NCBI GenBank assembly: GCA_963930775.1
Contig: OZ005689.1
Location: 31,463,235-31,527,234 of the forward strand
DNA: 64,000 nucleotides
Direction: 5' to 3'
Source: Cliona cf. orientalis
Taxonomy: Eukaryota; Porifera; Demospongiae; Clionaida; Clionaidae
Of this stretch, positions 1 to 10,408 are shown piece after piece. Both the position numbers and the translations under genes were made by a program. The notes under the pieces were generated by a model. It saw nothing but the letters and a program-made list of their open reading frames with translations. It was not told where the DNA came from and ran no database searches. How positions within the stretch are numbered: position 1 is the stretch's first letter; each line of letters begins with the position of its first letter.

Positions 1-144
1 AAGGGGGTGGGTCTGGGCACGAGACTAGCCTGCTTAAGCGCTTGCGAGCTTGCTTGCATGCTGCATGCATGCACTGACTGTACTGTGTATATATGTATCA
101 TCTCGCCGTTCCACGTGTTTCCAGGTGATAGCGGCCGCAGTACG

Positions 145-464
145 ATGGCAGAAAAAAGAGCGCCTGCTGGTACTGGCACTGGCAATCCGTTGTCAGCTCA
201 CTGGTTGCTCCTGGCGAACATACGACAAATAGAAATGTTACAGTCTAATCCGAGCTCCCGAGCTGCCATGATACCCACTACGACCATCTCAGTGCAGCAG
301 TTACAGCAGCAGGTATCACATTAATTTTATTAAATATAGTGTGTATTGGCCCTGTTTACATTACCAATGAATGCAGTCATCAGTGTCCCCAGATTTTTTG
401 AGTCCCTTTGAGGCTGCAAAAAGTGTAATGTGCATTAAATAGGATCATTGGTATATTATTATCC

Positions 465-496
<32 letters not shown>

Positions 497-528
497 CGTG
501 TGTGTGTGCGTGTGTGTGTGTGTGCGTG

Positions 529-560
<32 letters not shown>

Positions 561-1695
561 CGTGTGTGTGTGTGTGCGTGTGTGTGTGTGTGCGTGTGTG
601 TGTATGTACATTCACAGTCGGAGTGTGTGTTTGTGTGCACATCTCAACTTGTATCATGTAGCTACTATTTACCACTGAGTGTGTTTGTATGCATGTGCGT
701 ATGGATGTGTGCTATGTGCTCATATCCTCGGCTGATTTCCATTGTTTACAGTATGGAAACATTTTGGCTGGACCACAACTGAGTATATCGAACTCTGATT
801 CTTCCTCAAATCCTACATCCTCAGCCGCTGTGTTAGCCTCAGCTACAGCATCAAGCACACCCTCATCTATAGCGTCAAGCACAGCCTCGTCTGCAGCAGG
901 AACCACACCCTCATCTGCAACACAAACTCCTCCACTTTCTCTTAAGATTGTGAATGAAAAGAAAAAGAGTGAGTATGTTGTGCAAAACCTGCATCTAAAT
1001 ACTAGATTTTCATCTCTGGTTGCTTTAAAACGAACAATACTTTCCAAGTGTGAAGATCGAATATCTATTGAGTCTGGTACATGCTACCCGGCCATGGGGC
1101 GAGGAGGAAACAGCGATGGTTGATGTGTGATGACGATTTACAGGAAATGTATTCTGTTCATGATGGTAAAGAAGAGATTATGCTATGGAGTTATGCTGCT
1201 AGCACCTCAAAGCGTCCATATTCTCAAGGTGACCCTGAAGAAGGCAGTAGTGCACACAAGCGCTCTAGGTATGACAAACAGATTGACAAACTACAAGCGG
1301 TGGATGAAATTGAAGATAAACTCCGGTCTAAGAATGAGGGGAAATACACAGAAGAGCAAATCAGGATGTGGGCTCACCTGATCCACATGAACAAACACAC
1401 ATCATATGATGAGCCACCAAACAAGAGATTCTGGAAATCCAAATCATCTGGTATAGTAGCTACTGGGGCAACTACTTCTGGAGCTACAGTGGCGACTAGT
1501 TCTGGAGCTGTGGAGGTGGCTACTTCCAAAAGTGTGTCTGCATCCCCAGGAAAGAGAGTGAATCTTCGAGGGCAATGCATAGATCAACTTCTCCGATTGC
1601 AGCAGCTCTTTGACAATGGTGGCCTGACCAAAGAGCAATATACAGAAATGAAGGAGGGGATAATGAATGAAATGAAAATGTTTGATGAACAGTGA
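145..1695 (+). pseudogene. Multi-exon gene with a PGHG-type domain, broken by a one-base shift
   Basis: An exon after the acceptor at about 125 (possible ATG at 145) is glutamine-rich and ends at CAG/gt (311). The next exon starts after ttacag at 751 in the same phase. It codes a Ser/Thr/Ala-rich stretch and then a ubiquitin-like-looking block. Near 1080-1095 the reading moves from frame 2 to frame 1, as expected if one base were lost just before PGHGARRKQRWL. Frame 1 then runs to TGA 1695 through DDDLQEMY, KRSRYDKQ, TEEQIRMWAHLIHMNKH, SPGKRVNLRGQ and a C-terminal helix. From memory, proteins with this PGHG block, the YT-EQ-R-WAH block and the final RVNLR..CIDQL helix recur in sponge and coral gene sets with no assigned function. 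A sequencing error could also explain the shift. Upstream exons may lie before the window. Confidence 0.55.
465..604. repeat. (TG)n microsatellite with interspersed GTGC
   Basis: About 140 bases of TG dinucleotides broken at irregular intervals by TGCG. It sits in the intron between the exons ending at 311 and starting at 751. Long open frames on both strands here are artefacts of the repeat. Confidence 0.95.
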
Positions 1696-2718
1696 CATGC
1701 ACTTGAAAATGATACAGTACAATAGATAATCTAAAATAATTATTAATAGCCAGCATTTTGTGATCCAGCCTTTGCATTGTGATTGTGTGATGCTAGCAAA
1801 AACAGCTTGAACAATATCTTTGTGTGGCATGATACCCAGCAGATCCTGATGTTCTTTAAGATAACCCTTCACATACCCAAAGGCAAGTTCTATCGGGTTT
1901 AAATCTGGGCTATAAGGTGGTAGAAAAATTAGTAATATTCCAGCTTGAAGGAATAGGTCTGCCACTTCTTGTGTGTGGTGGATAGAGCAATTGTCCATCA
2001 CAGCAATGGACATAGAGTTGGAACCATCAAAGGGTCTCATTTCCGGAATCAGGCTTCCCCTAACAAAATCAAAAAAGACGTCACCATTCACTGAACCATC
2101 AGCAAGTTCAAGTGCAATGAGACCATGAGATGAAAGAGCCGCAATTGCTGACACACGCCTTCCCCGTACTAGCAGCTTTCTACAGACAGCCCTTTCTCCT
2201 TGTAGAGCATAGCCATATCTCCGGATTTGGTCCTTAGAATCTGACCCGGACTCATCGATCCATACAAACATCTCAGTTGGAAAGGTGTACACACTGGCCA
2301 TAAAGGAACTTCTAAGCTCCATTGTCCTTTGGAGAGCTACATGCTGCAGTTTTTTTCTTGTCAAGCCATGCTGGGCAAGCAAGCGGCAGATAGTAGAAAG
2401 ATCAACAGAGACTCCAGTAATTTCGTGTACTTTATCAACTATCTCCTTTAAGTGAAGATCAGGTGAAGCCATCACTAAACCAATCACGTACAATCTATGG
2501 TGACAATCTAGTTTTCGCAGGGTATCACGCGTAGTTGCAGGCTTTGGATCAACTTCCCCAGTTCTGAACCGATCAAAGATGTTGTAAGCTGTTCCTACAG
2601 CTATGTTGAGATTCTTTGAGATTGATCTGAAGGACAAGTCTAGTGCAATTCGCTGCCATATCACTCGCCATCTCAGGTCGTTGGCGTATGGCGCTGTTCG
2701 TGTTGGTTCCGCAGACAT
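1444..2718 (-). CDS. IS630/Tc1-mariner-type DDE transposase with read-through tail
   Basis: Cut-and-paste transposase of the IS630/Tc1/mariner superfamily, acting on DNA in the nucleus. The best start is ATG 2718 (MSAEPTRTAPYAND), although the frame is open further upstream. An N-terminal helix-turn-helix region (LSFRSISKNLNIAVGTAYNI) is followed by an arm with a second HTH (VDLSTICRLLAQHGLTRKK). The catalytic triad is visible: D in FVWIDESGSD (about 2255), D in AVMDNCSIHH (about 1995), E in SPDLNPIELAFGY (about 1890). There is no frameshift inside the core. After CKGWITKCWLL (about 1745) the frame does not stop. It continues about 100 residues into the antisense of the neighbouring gene, so the native C-terminus and left element end are probably lost or altered. 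Its right end matches the miniature element at 51281-52384. Confidence 0.85.
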   Translation of the reverse strand: MSAEPTRTAPYANDLRWRVIWQRIALDLSFRSISKNLNIAVGTAYNIFDRFRTGEVDPKPATTRDTLRKLDCHHRLYVIGLVMASPDLHLKEIVDKVHEITGVSVDLSTICRLLAQHGLTRKKLQHVALQRTMELRSSFMASVYTFPTEMFVWIDESGSDSKDQIRRYGYALQGERAVCRKLLVRGRRVSAIAALSSHGLIALELADGSVNGDVFFDFVRGSLIPEMRPFDGSNSMSIAVMDNCSIHHTQEVADLFLQAGILLIFLPPYSPDLNPIELAFGYVKGYLKEHQDLLGIMPHKDIVQAVFASITQSQCKGWITKCWLLIIILDYLLYCIIFKCMSLFIKHFHFIHYPLLHFCILLFGQATIVKELLQSEKLIYALPSKIHSLSWGCRHTFGSSHLHSSRTSRHCSSRSSCPSSYYTR

Positions 2719-2982
2719 TATCCATCTCCCGCCACGTATTTCAAATTTCAACACTGTGACGTCATTGATGGTACGGCGCGCGCGCACGTGCATACTGTAC
2801 TGCCGCTTCCGCGTTCAAAGTGGAATGCAAACGGCAGTACCTTCTGTTACGGAGCGATGTTTATTTGATGCTTTGCACACCACTACTGCAGCTAAAAGTG
2901 CTATTTCTATTCATTGCATGTAGGTCAAAATAAGTGTGCATGCAAAGTTAGAAAAAATCTACTCTTTTGCTCTGTAGCACCG
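1715..2982 (-). mobile_element. IS630/Tc1-type element, left end degenerate
   Basis: The right end is clear. Read inward from 2982 it gives a GTGCTAC start, then GAGTAGATTTTTTCTAAC, the same terminus as the element at 51281-52384, and TA follows at 2983-2984. About 130 bp inside this end are shared with the 51281 element. The left end is only a guess: TA then CAGTAC at 1713-1720 matches the terminal repeat poorly. The element may be truncated on that side. Confidence 0.6.
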
Positions 2983-3225
2983 TAAGTAAGTCTGGTGCTG
3001 ATGTTCACTCCTTATTTCTTAATGTAAGTACTTTCCAATTTTTTTTCTATCTAAATGTACTAAATGCTCTATTGAAGGTCACTAATGTGCTTTCTGAGTA
3101 TCTTCAGCATGAGCAAATAAACATGTGAGAAGCCAAAAAGGTTGCTGACTCCTACATATTGACTCTTGAAGAATTTCGCAGTGATGAGAAATTTAACAAT
3201 TTTGGACACAAGCATACAAAGCTAT
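2983..3225. other. Unassigned non-coding stretch
   Basis: AT-rich sequence between the IS630-type element and the inverted-repeat family copy. I see no open frame, hairpin or repeat that I can name. Confidence 0.5.
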
Positions 3226-3715
3226 CATAGAGTCGGTAGACTCTATAAGTAGGGATGGCCCGGATATGCCATATATGTAATACATTGTAAATTTCCAAAT
3301 ATCTCAAAATAGGTAATTTTGTGAAATTTCTAAGTGTGAAAATCAAAATCTCCAGCAAGTTATCTATCTAACAAGACCAAGATCATTCATCAAATCAATT
3401 GTATATGCCAGAACCAGATGTTCAAAAAAAGGCCATTTCTCAATCTTTCTTTCTTTCTTTTTCATTATCAGGGCTAGCTCAGGACTGCCTTAATCGCTCA
3501 TCTTAGTTTGAGTATAAATCCACTCCATTTTCTAGCGCGCAGTGCAGTGGCACGCAAGTTCGGCATTATCTCGACCTGAGTTACATAATAGTGGGGGTGT
3601 ACGGCGCATTGATAAGTGGGTGTGTCTGATACGCCATTTTGAAATAAAATGCGCATGCTCGGAATGTGTTGCCATGGTGAAGTCATGTGATAGCGCCCCC
3701 TCCCCCAGGCGAGCT
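3226..3715 (+). repeat. About 490-bp dispersed repeat, copy A (inverse of 16424-16884)
   Basis: From GAGTCGGTAGACT to the CATGGTGAAGTCATGTGA block this stretch is the reverse complement of 16424-16884, at roughly 75-80 percent identity by eye. It contains a pyrimidine-rich TTTCTTTCTTT run and TATAAATCCACTC, which looks like a TATA box. In copy B the same sequence lies directly upstream of the 'HADNCGGQNKN' family gene on the reverse strand. This is therefore probably the terminal and promoter region of that transposon family. Confidence 0.7.
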
Positions 3716-4229
3716 CGAGCGCTCCTTGAGCTGAGGCCGAGGCGAGCTAGCTATATACTCGCTACTAAGCGCGTGCAGCAGCGCGCTGGATCGATCATGG
3801 ATAAGAAGGCGCAAGGCTCGGGGAGCGGTAAGGCACTAGGCTAGGCACAGGTGAGCTACTCTGAGTCGCTAGCCGCGGCATGCAGCGCTAATGCTCCGCT
3901 GGAAAGGATATCATATTAAACGGCGGCGACTCTTGACTGAACTGAGGCGCAAGGCTCAAGGAGCGGTAACGTACAGATCACATAATTATGCCGAGTAGCT
4001 GCTGCTAACAATAAAATTTAGAACTTGATTTTCTCCCTAAACGAAAGAGTCTCATCTCTACTTGGGCCGCCTAAAACAGCCTTCTTGCTTCATCACATAG
4101 GAATATGAACGCAAGTTAACGAGAGGCGTGGCTACGAAACTTCGGCACCTCCCATCGTCCACTTAATTAGAAGTTGCATGTAAGATGGTATTGATAAAAT
4201 GCACACTGTGCAATAAAAAAAGAACAGGA
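3716..4229. other. GC-rich stretch downstream of repeat copy A
   Basis: GC-rich sequence with a short open frame at 3797 (MDKKAQGSGSG...) that could be a leftover first exon of the transposon whose promoter is copy A. AAGGCTC(G/A)(G/A)GGAGCGGTAA occurs twice, at about 3810 and 3950. No longer coding region is visible. Confidence 0.4.
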
Positions 4230-4604
4230 ACAAGTATAAAAACAATTGAATAAAATTGAAGGATGAAGTAGGGATGGCAGGATCACACAAACAAGATTTG
4301 TAAGAGATAATCGCATCTACTATACATCCCTACGCTTGCTTTCAAGTTGAGGGATGCAAAAAAACAATAATGCATGTGATTGAATCAAACTGACCATCCC
4401 ACCATCGTGACAACCTGAATGTCTTTCACATACTTAATTCACTCGACAAGTATGTTGACATTAATAAGTGCATAATAATAAAGAAAAGCAAGCATAGGGA
4501 TGTATAGTAGATGCGATTATCTCTTACAAATCTTGTTTGTGTACTTTTTGATCCTGCCATCCCTACTTCATCCTTCAATTTTATTCAATTGTTTTTATAC
4601 TTGT
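4230..4604. mobile_element. Miniature inverted-repeat element, family M1 copy 1
   Basis: The ends (ACAAGTATAAAAACAATTG...) are inverted repeats of about 115 bp that also include GTAGGGATGGCAGGATC and ACAAGATTTGTAAGAGATAA. They enclose about 145 bp of unrelated centre. There is no coding content. A longer copy with the same arms lies at 20600-21153. I cannot identify a target duplication. Confidence 0.88.
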
Positions 4605-4614
4605 ATAACTGACC

Positions 4615-5019
4615 ATGACCTTCAAGAGCCAACATTGGGAAGATCACATCGGCCACCACGGAAAATGGAGAATGGCTGAAGGATCATCTTGTGGTGATGT
4701 GTTTTCTGATGTTAAACAATCCTACAGAGTGACATGCTATGAACTTCTAGATGTTTTAGTGGACGAACTTAAGTCACGGTTTAAAGATCAAGAAGTTTCT
4801 GTTTTGATTTCAATGGAACGCATATTTGTGGGTGCTTACAGTGATACTGAACCATCAGAGGATTCACTACAAAATATTGTAACATTTTATCAGTCAGATG
4901 TTGATGAACGTCGTTTGAGAAATGAATTAATGGTGCTTCCCATAGCAATCATTACAATATGCAGGAATGTACTATTACAAGACTATAAACCGCAGCATGT
5001 AGCACAAACCGCAAGCTAA
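4615..5019 (+). pseudogene. hAT transposase fragment (middle region)
   Basis: The open frame includes YRVTCYELLDVLVDELKSRF and DVDERRLRNELMVLP, which match the helical region that precedes the C-terminal dimerisation domain in hAT transposases. The usual N-terminal half (zinc finger, catalytic core) is missing. The frame leaves hAT-like sequence after MVLP (about 4945). The C-terminal part of what looks like the same protein reappears at 9786-10085, so the exonuclease-transposase unit between them may have been inserted into this hAT. A miniature element (4230-4604) abuts the upstream side. Confidence 0.6.
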
Positions 5020-5321
5020 TAATGATATTCATGACTATTTTCACTGCACGCGCGTGCGCGTAGTAAACAGTACAAATGAGAGTGCGGTAAGAGTGAGCCA
5101 GCTGCAGAACCACCATGCCACAGTCCAAGGGGAAAAGACGCACACCAAGGCTTCTGTTAATAGATGGAAACCCTATGACCTTCCAGCAGATGATAACAGA
5201 CCTGCATGTATATAATTTACTAAACTAACTGTACTACAAGAAGCATAAAACAGTGACAACAATAATAATTGCATAACTGCATGTATGCAAAATGATAGCA
5301 CATAAAAATGATATAGTATTT
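5020..5321 (+). CDS. Candidate first exon (5115-5207) of the DDE-exonuclease gene
   Basis: ATG at 5115 lies in a good context (ACCACCATGCC) and opens 31 codons, beginning MPQSKGKRRTPRLLLIDGNP. They end at CAT/gtatat (5207), a possible donor. The basic start followed by a hydrophobic LLLIDG strand looks like a genuine N-terminus. The phase does not join perfectly to the next exon near 5990, so one small exon or an indel may lie between. The rest of 5208-5321 is intron-like AT-rich sequence with no other feature. Confidence 0.35.
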
Positions 5322-5979
5322 GTGACCGGATTTGGGAAAACTCCATATGGGATTTTTTCAGAAAATTGAGTTTGATGCATGGTTGATAAGCTCTAGCATA
5401 GAGCTAACCCGCGTTCAAGTCTTAGGCCGATCGCGCGCTTCGTTGTGGAGATACAGCGCTTTGTTTGTGATCGCGCCACACCCCCAATAATCGAGAAATT
5501 ACGGTCCAAAGGCGTTGCTATGCACGCGTATGGCGTTTCCGCATACTACGCGTGACCCGGAAATCAATTAAATGGACCTGGGCGGAGCCGTTCGAAATGA
5601 ACGTAAAAGATCGAGCAAGAGTTGAATTTCATTGTTGACAACGACAGCCGATTGTTCTTAGATGCCAAAGAAGCTAAAAAGGTGAGCGAACGTGCAGTAG
5701 ATCGATGAATCTAGCTGTATCTAGGTAGAGAATTCTAATTACCGCCCATAGCAACGGGCTCCGTGTACGGTGGCTGTGCCGACTAGGTGGGTCAAAATGA
5801 AGGCTTATTTCGCCTTCGTATAGCACAACTAGCCTCCGTAGAAGATGGTAACAGTTAGAAGAAGGGTTGTTCGACATGTATGACAAAATCTGGACTTTGA
5901 CAAATTTGGACCAAGAACGTGCATTTCGCGAATCGCGCGCGGATCCCATACGGAGGAGGGTTTTCCCAAATCCGGTCAC
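5322..5979. mobile_element. Miniature inverted-repeat element with GTGACCGGATTTGGGAAAA ends
   Basis: The left end at 5322 and the right end at 5979 are exact inverted repeats for about 19 bases and then similar (CCATATGGGA versus CCGTATGGGA). The flanks carry ATTT on both sides (5318-5321, 5980-5983), a candidate 4-bp target duplication. The interior is GC-rich without a coding region. It lies in what would be the first intron of the exonuclease-transposase gene. A sequence starting GTGACCCGCTATGGAAAAA at about 14447 may be a distant relative. Confidence 0.75.
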
Positions 5980-5991
5980 ATTTACTCTGCC

Positions 5992-8900
5992 TTGATAGTC
6001 CCTGCCACTCTTGATGGCATGGAAGGTTTGTATCTACCTCCTATGGAGCTGGAGACAGAACAGCAACCACAGCCGGAGAACCCCATGAGCACAGCTGCAC
6101 CTGCTGTAGATGTTCAAGGCAATGACTTGGGTGAGCTGCCACACACACAACCCGGGCCAGTTTTAGAGAGCGTTAGTCACAATACAGCATCACAATCACT
6201 TGCCGAGATCAACGCAAAGGTTGTTCAGGCAGTACGATGCTTGGGTTTCGACTGCGCTTTCAAAAGCTCTCTTGTCCAGTGTGTTCCGGACCTCTGCACG
6301 AGAGTGCCACCCGGTTCAGACCCTACCACAGTCACGTCATCACCTGGAAAGTCATGGGTGAAAAACTATTCAGCTCTATTGTTCATGATGAATGGTCAGC
6401 TGTTTGCTGAGTATGAGAGGGTATCCAACATGCTCGGCATACAGTCATGTTCCAAGAATCAATGGCTGCGAATCGTGGAGTGGACAGAGAAGCATGTGAC
6501 AGAGTTGGCAGAGTGGTCTTGTGACCAGGTACACAGGCAGATATGTGAACGTGGAGACCACCAACAGTGGGTAGCATCCTGCGATGGTTTCTACCCGACA
6601 CGAGGGCACTACTCCAACAATTTTTCTGGCACACTTCATGACTACTCCACTGGAAACGTAGCCTGGTTCACCCACCGGACCAAGCGACGGAATGGGCACA
6701 ACTGGGAGGGGACGTCGAATGGAGCAGAAGGAAACATGTTCGATGAGCTTCTGGAAAAGGTGAAGGCAGAAGGCTTCATCGTCAAGGAGATAGTCACGGA
6801 CAAGGACTCCTCTGGAAATGCTATCTTCTGCAACCATTTTCCAGAAGGCTTGATCACCTACTGCTCCAACCACTCAGCAAAGACACTCCACAAAGAGCTG
6901 CAGAACATAAAACCAACAAAATGCACGGTAAATACATGTACCTATGTGGTATTACAATGTATGATATTTTCAACTTACATGCACACCATCTGCCAGCGCT
7001 GAGCAACCTGTTGTCCTCCGACAAGATCAGAGAGAGTGATGACCCTTTCACCGTGTTCTCTTTAGCCATCATGAACTTCTCTACAGCCACTACTGCCTGG
7101 ATGACCACAGTTCTGAGTGGTGCCATCATGACAAGGTCTGCAAATATTCCAAATGAAGTGCATCAATTTTTATGGGTGGTGTTTTTTTAGGAGGTCAATG
7201 GTCAGCCCTACAGGTCAAAGCACAGGTTTACCTGTGAGGCACAGGCTAAGAAGTTCCGTGAGATCCTGGAGAACATGGCTGCACGCCCTCAAGACAACGT
7301 CTCTCTCGGTGGCCGCATGACGACAAACACTGTCGAGGGTTTTCATGGACTGGCACTAATGTATCGGGACAAGAGGACAGATCTTGGGCACACCCACTAT
7401 GTTTGCAAGACAAATATGGCAGTTTGTCACAAGGTGAGGTATTGCTATACAACAAAAAATATTTAATTTATACATACATACATTGTGTATTATGATTGTA
7501 GAATCTTGGTCCAATCTGGAAGCTGCTGTGCTTGGCAAACATGGGGGTTGATGTTCCTTCGTCCGCAGCTCTCAACATCTTGGTCGAACAAGAAGAGTGG
7601 GAGAAGAGCAGAAATAGATGGTCAGGGAGATCATACCTGCATAAGTGGTATAGTATACAATAAACGTGTATCCTAATAATATACTAATGTACATGTATGC
7701 GTACAGAAACATCACGAAAAAAGCCAAGACCACTAGGCATGAGAAGGAGAAGGCTTACATGCAGCAGCTTCGATGTGCTGGAGCTACTGTTGGGGAGTAC
7801 GTATGCAATGGGCAGGGGGAGACAGAGCGCACTGAAACCAAGGATGGGGGCGATGAAGATGCTGAACCAGTTGTTGATGACCATCATGAGTGTGAAGATA
7901 CCAGCGTGGGTAGCAGTGACGATGCCAATCCTTTGCTGATATTCTACGATTGTGAGACAACTGGCTTCAGCATCTACTGTGAGCACATCACAGAGATCGC
8001 TGCCAAGGTAGTAGGTGTGCCTCTGTCATCATTCAGCCAACCGACCTTCTCAAGCCTAGTGAAGAGAAGCAGAAACATTTCAAAGAAAGGTATGCAATCA
8101 CAAATTCATTTTGAACACAATATTATATTATGTAAATGGTTGTGCATCAACTGTGCACATCATGTAGTATCTGATAAGACAGGTATCACAGCCGCCCTCT
8201 TACGGCAAGAGAAGCCATTGTCAGAGGTCCTACCTGAGTTTTTGAAGTGGATCCATATCACAACACAGGAGTACGAGGCATCTGATAGCAATCACTATCC
8301 TGGTTTGTCAGAAAATTTGATGCACACACGAACTGACATGTGAAATGAATACATCTACATACAGTTCTTGTTGCTCATAATGGGTATCGCTTTGATTTCC
8401 CAATACTGTAGGCTGAGATCGAACGACGGCCCGAGAAGCTTGCACTCTCCCAATTACCACCTCATAGGATCCACTTTTCAGATACGTTGTGACACCTGAA
8501 ACAAGTAAGATGTCCGTAAATAATTTACCATGATTTATAAACATGTACATGTGCAGGCGAAGAAGGATGGACACGGTGCACTCAAGTCGGTGACCAAATT
8601 TGGTCTCGAGGACCTCTTTCGTCACTTTTTTGAGAAAGATGAGTACCCAGGTATAGTGTATTTATAATAACATTATACAAGCATAGATGTATTTATACAC
8701 GGTTGACTCACCTATCCAGCTCATCAAGCACTAGCCGATGTTGAGGCCATGGAGAAGATTCTGGTGAAGACTGACCTTGTAGACGTGCTAACTACGCTAC
8801 CAGTCAGATCTCCAGCTCAACAATTGGGTGCTTGGGCTACCCAGAAGAACACTCACACTCGAGTCACGCAGCTCCTCAGTTCACTTGGCAAGCGAGTGAC

Positions 8901-9072
8901 CAACGCTCAAGCTAAATGCTTGAACGAGTTGGGGCTGTCATTTGCAGCTTTGCAGGATGTCAGGTCCTCTTCCAAACACAATGAAGAGTTTAGCAAGGCC
9001 CTTCTGGATAGCGGCGTTAGGAGCAAACCACTGCATGACAAACTCGGCGAGATCATCAAACCTAAGCGTTAG
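5992..9072 (+). pseudogene. Mutator-like DDE transposase fused to a DEDDh exonuclease, decayed
   Basis: Nine exons can be followed: about 6019-6927, 7001-7136, 7191-7433, 7501-7648, 7707-8089, 8183-8302, 8365-8504, 8557-8650, 8720-9072. The first half has SCDGFYPTRGHYSNN, then NWEGTSNGAE, VTDKDSSGN and ITYCSNHSAKTLHKEL. Exon 3 has LGGRMTTNTVEGFH. By pattern this is a Mutator-like DDE core with D, D and an N..E motif. Exons 5-9 form a DnaQ-type exonuclease: FYDCETTG (ExoI D and E), HNGYRFDFPIL (ExoII D) and HQALADVEAM (ExoIII H and D). The last exon ends in a helical tail without recognised domain. Two stop codons lie in exon 7, a TAG right after FDFPIL and a TGA after FSDTL, and the join of exons 1 and 2 is out of phase, so this copy is dead. 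The architecture is what matters: an exonuclease on a transposase-like protein. Confidence 0.7.
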
Positions 9073-9785
9073 CGCTGGCGGCGTCCGTACTGTATGGTTG
9101 TCCTCTGCAGCTTGGAACGCTCTCTGATGGTTCTCTGGCACTGGGATCGCTTTCTCCGCTCCTGTTCAATACCACCAACTAAACCGGCTTTTCTGAAAGC
9201 CACCCACCATCACAAAAGATTCCTCCTTGCTGTAGCATGCGGTGCAAGCTCTAGCATGCAATGCTTGTAAAAAGGGGCGGGGCTGGAACGGTACTGACGT
9301 GTAATTGCAATAATTTATGTTCTAACATGCATTTATCAGCAGCTTTCCCTCATAGACTGTATAAATTTGTAAAACTCGGTCTGTGTTTATCAGAATTGGA
9401 CCAAAGTTGGAATGAAGATTCCCAGTAGCATGCTCTAGACCGTAACGGAGTTTTCCCAATTATATGCATCCAATTTACCAAAATGATGATGTCATGTATG
9501 AAAAATCCAACTTATCAGTACCACGCTGGCAAAAGCTCTCTGTTAATGGATTGCCCTTGTTGAGATATGCATGTAACAAAAATTTGAGCTTCTATAAGTG
9601 AATACAAGGTAAGTTTTATTGATTTGAAGGTTATAGCTAGCAGGATCTGTATTATTACCCCCGTTTTACTTGAAGCCCATGGGATTGGGTTATGACTCCA
9701 GACTGGTCCTTGTTTCATTCAAGTAGCTGCCATAGTTTCTGAAATATAACCCCTAGCAACCGCTCCAAAAATGTGCGTGGGCGGT
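9073..9785. other. Non-coding stretch after the DDE-exonuclease gene
   Basis: Probably the 3' flank of the preceding element and the junction back into hAT sequence. I found no inverted match to the 5' flank that would mark the element end. GAGTTTTCCCAA at about 9450 resembles the 5322 terminus weakly. Confidence 0.4.
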
Positions 9786-10085
9786 GGTGAAGCACCCTTA
9801 AAAGACTTTTATTCATTTGTTAAGCAGCATATATCTGCTATTCCACGAGATCCCATTATTCAGCTGGCTCAGTTGTTAGTTCAAAGTGGACTTTCAGTTT
9901 TTCCACAAATAGCTCAGCTTCTAAGGCTATATTTTCTGGTCCCAGTTTCCTCTTGTTCAGCAGAGCGATCTTTTTCTTGTTTACGCTGTCTAAAAACATG
10001 GCTACGTAACACTATGAGACAGAACTGGCTCTCTAGTTTGGCAATCATGAACATTGAGCGTGAGGAAACTCAAACTAGAATGTGA
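9786..10085 (+). pseudogene. hAT C-terminal dimerisation domain fragment
   Basis: Residues such as FPQIAQLLRLYFLVPVSS, CSAERSFSCL and RNTMRQNWLSSLAIMNIE are the signature of the hAT family C-terminal dimerisation domain (Dimer_Tnp_hAT). The frame ends at TGA 10085. Together with 4615-4945 it represents the last third of one hAT transposase, with about 4.8 kb of foreign sequence between. No catalytic core is present here. Confidence 0.8.
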
Positions 10086-10408
10086 CTCAGGATTAGAAAC
10101 CTTAGTAACTAATTTTAATGAAATGGAGAATCGACGATTACCACTAAAGCCCTGTTTACACTACAGCATTAAACCGGTTTAAAAGCAACCCTGAACTTTA
10201 AACCGCATTGGGAGGGAGAGTGTAAACGCGCTAAATTGGTTTAAGTAAATCAATTTTTAAACTACCTCTAGAGGTGGTTTGTAAAGCGGTTTAAGCCTGA
10301 TTATTCACGTGTGTCCATGGTTGACCACATGATCATTCACGTGTACTTGTACCTCTTGAGCTGAAAGCAGCTGCTGCACCACTGTAAAAGCTGAGAAACC
10401 ACAGAAGA

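Noticed and set aside
380..782. Several long open frames of alternating Cys/Val or Thr/His on both strands
   Set aside because: They are produced by the (TG)n repeat and have no protein-like composition.
8365..8504. Stop codons as recoded sense codons
   Set aside because: Animal nuclear genes here use TAG and TGA as normal ends elsewhere in the window; decay explains them.
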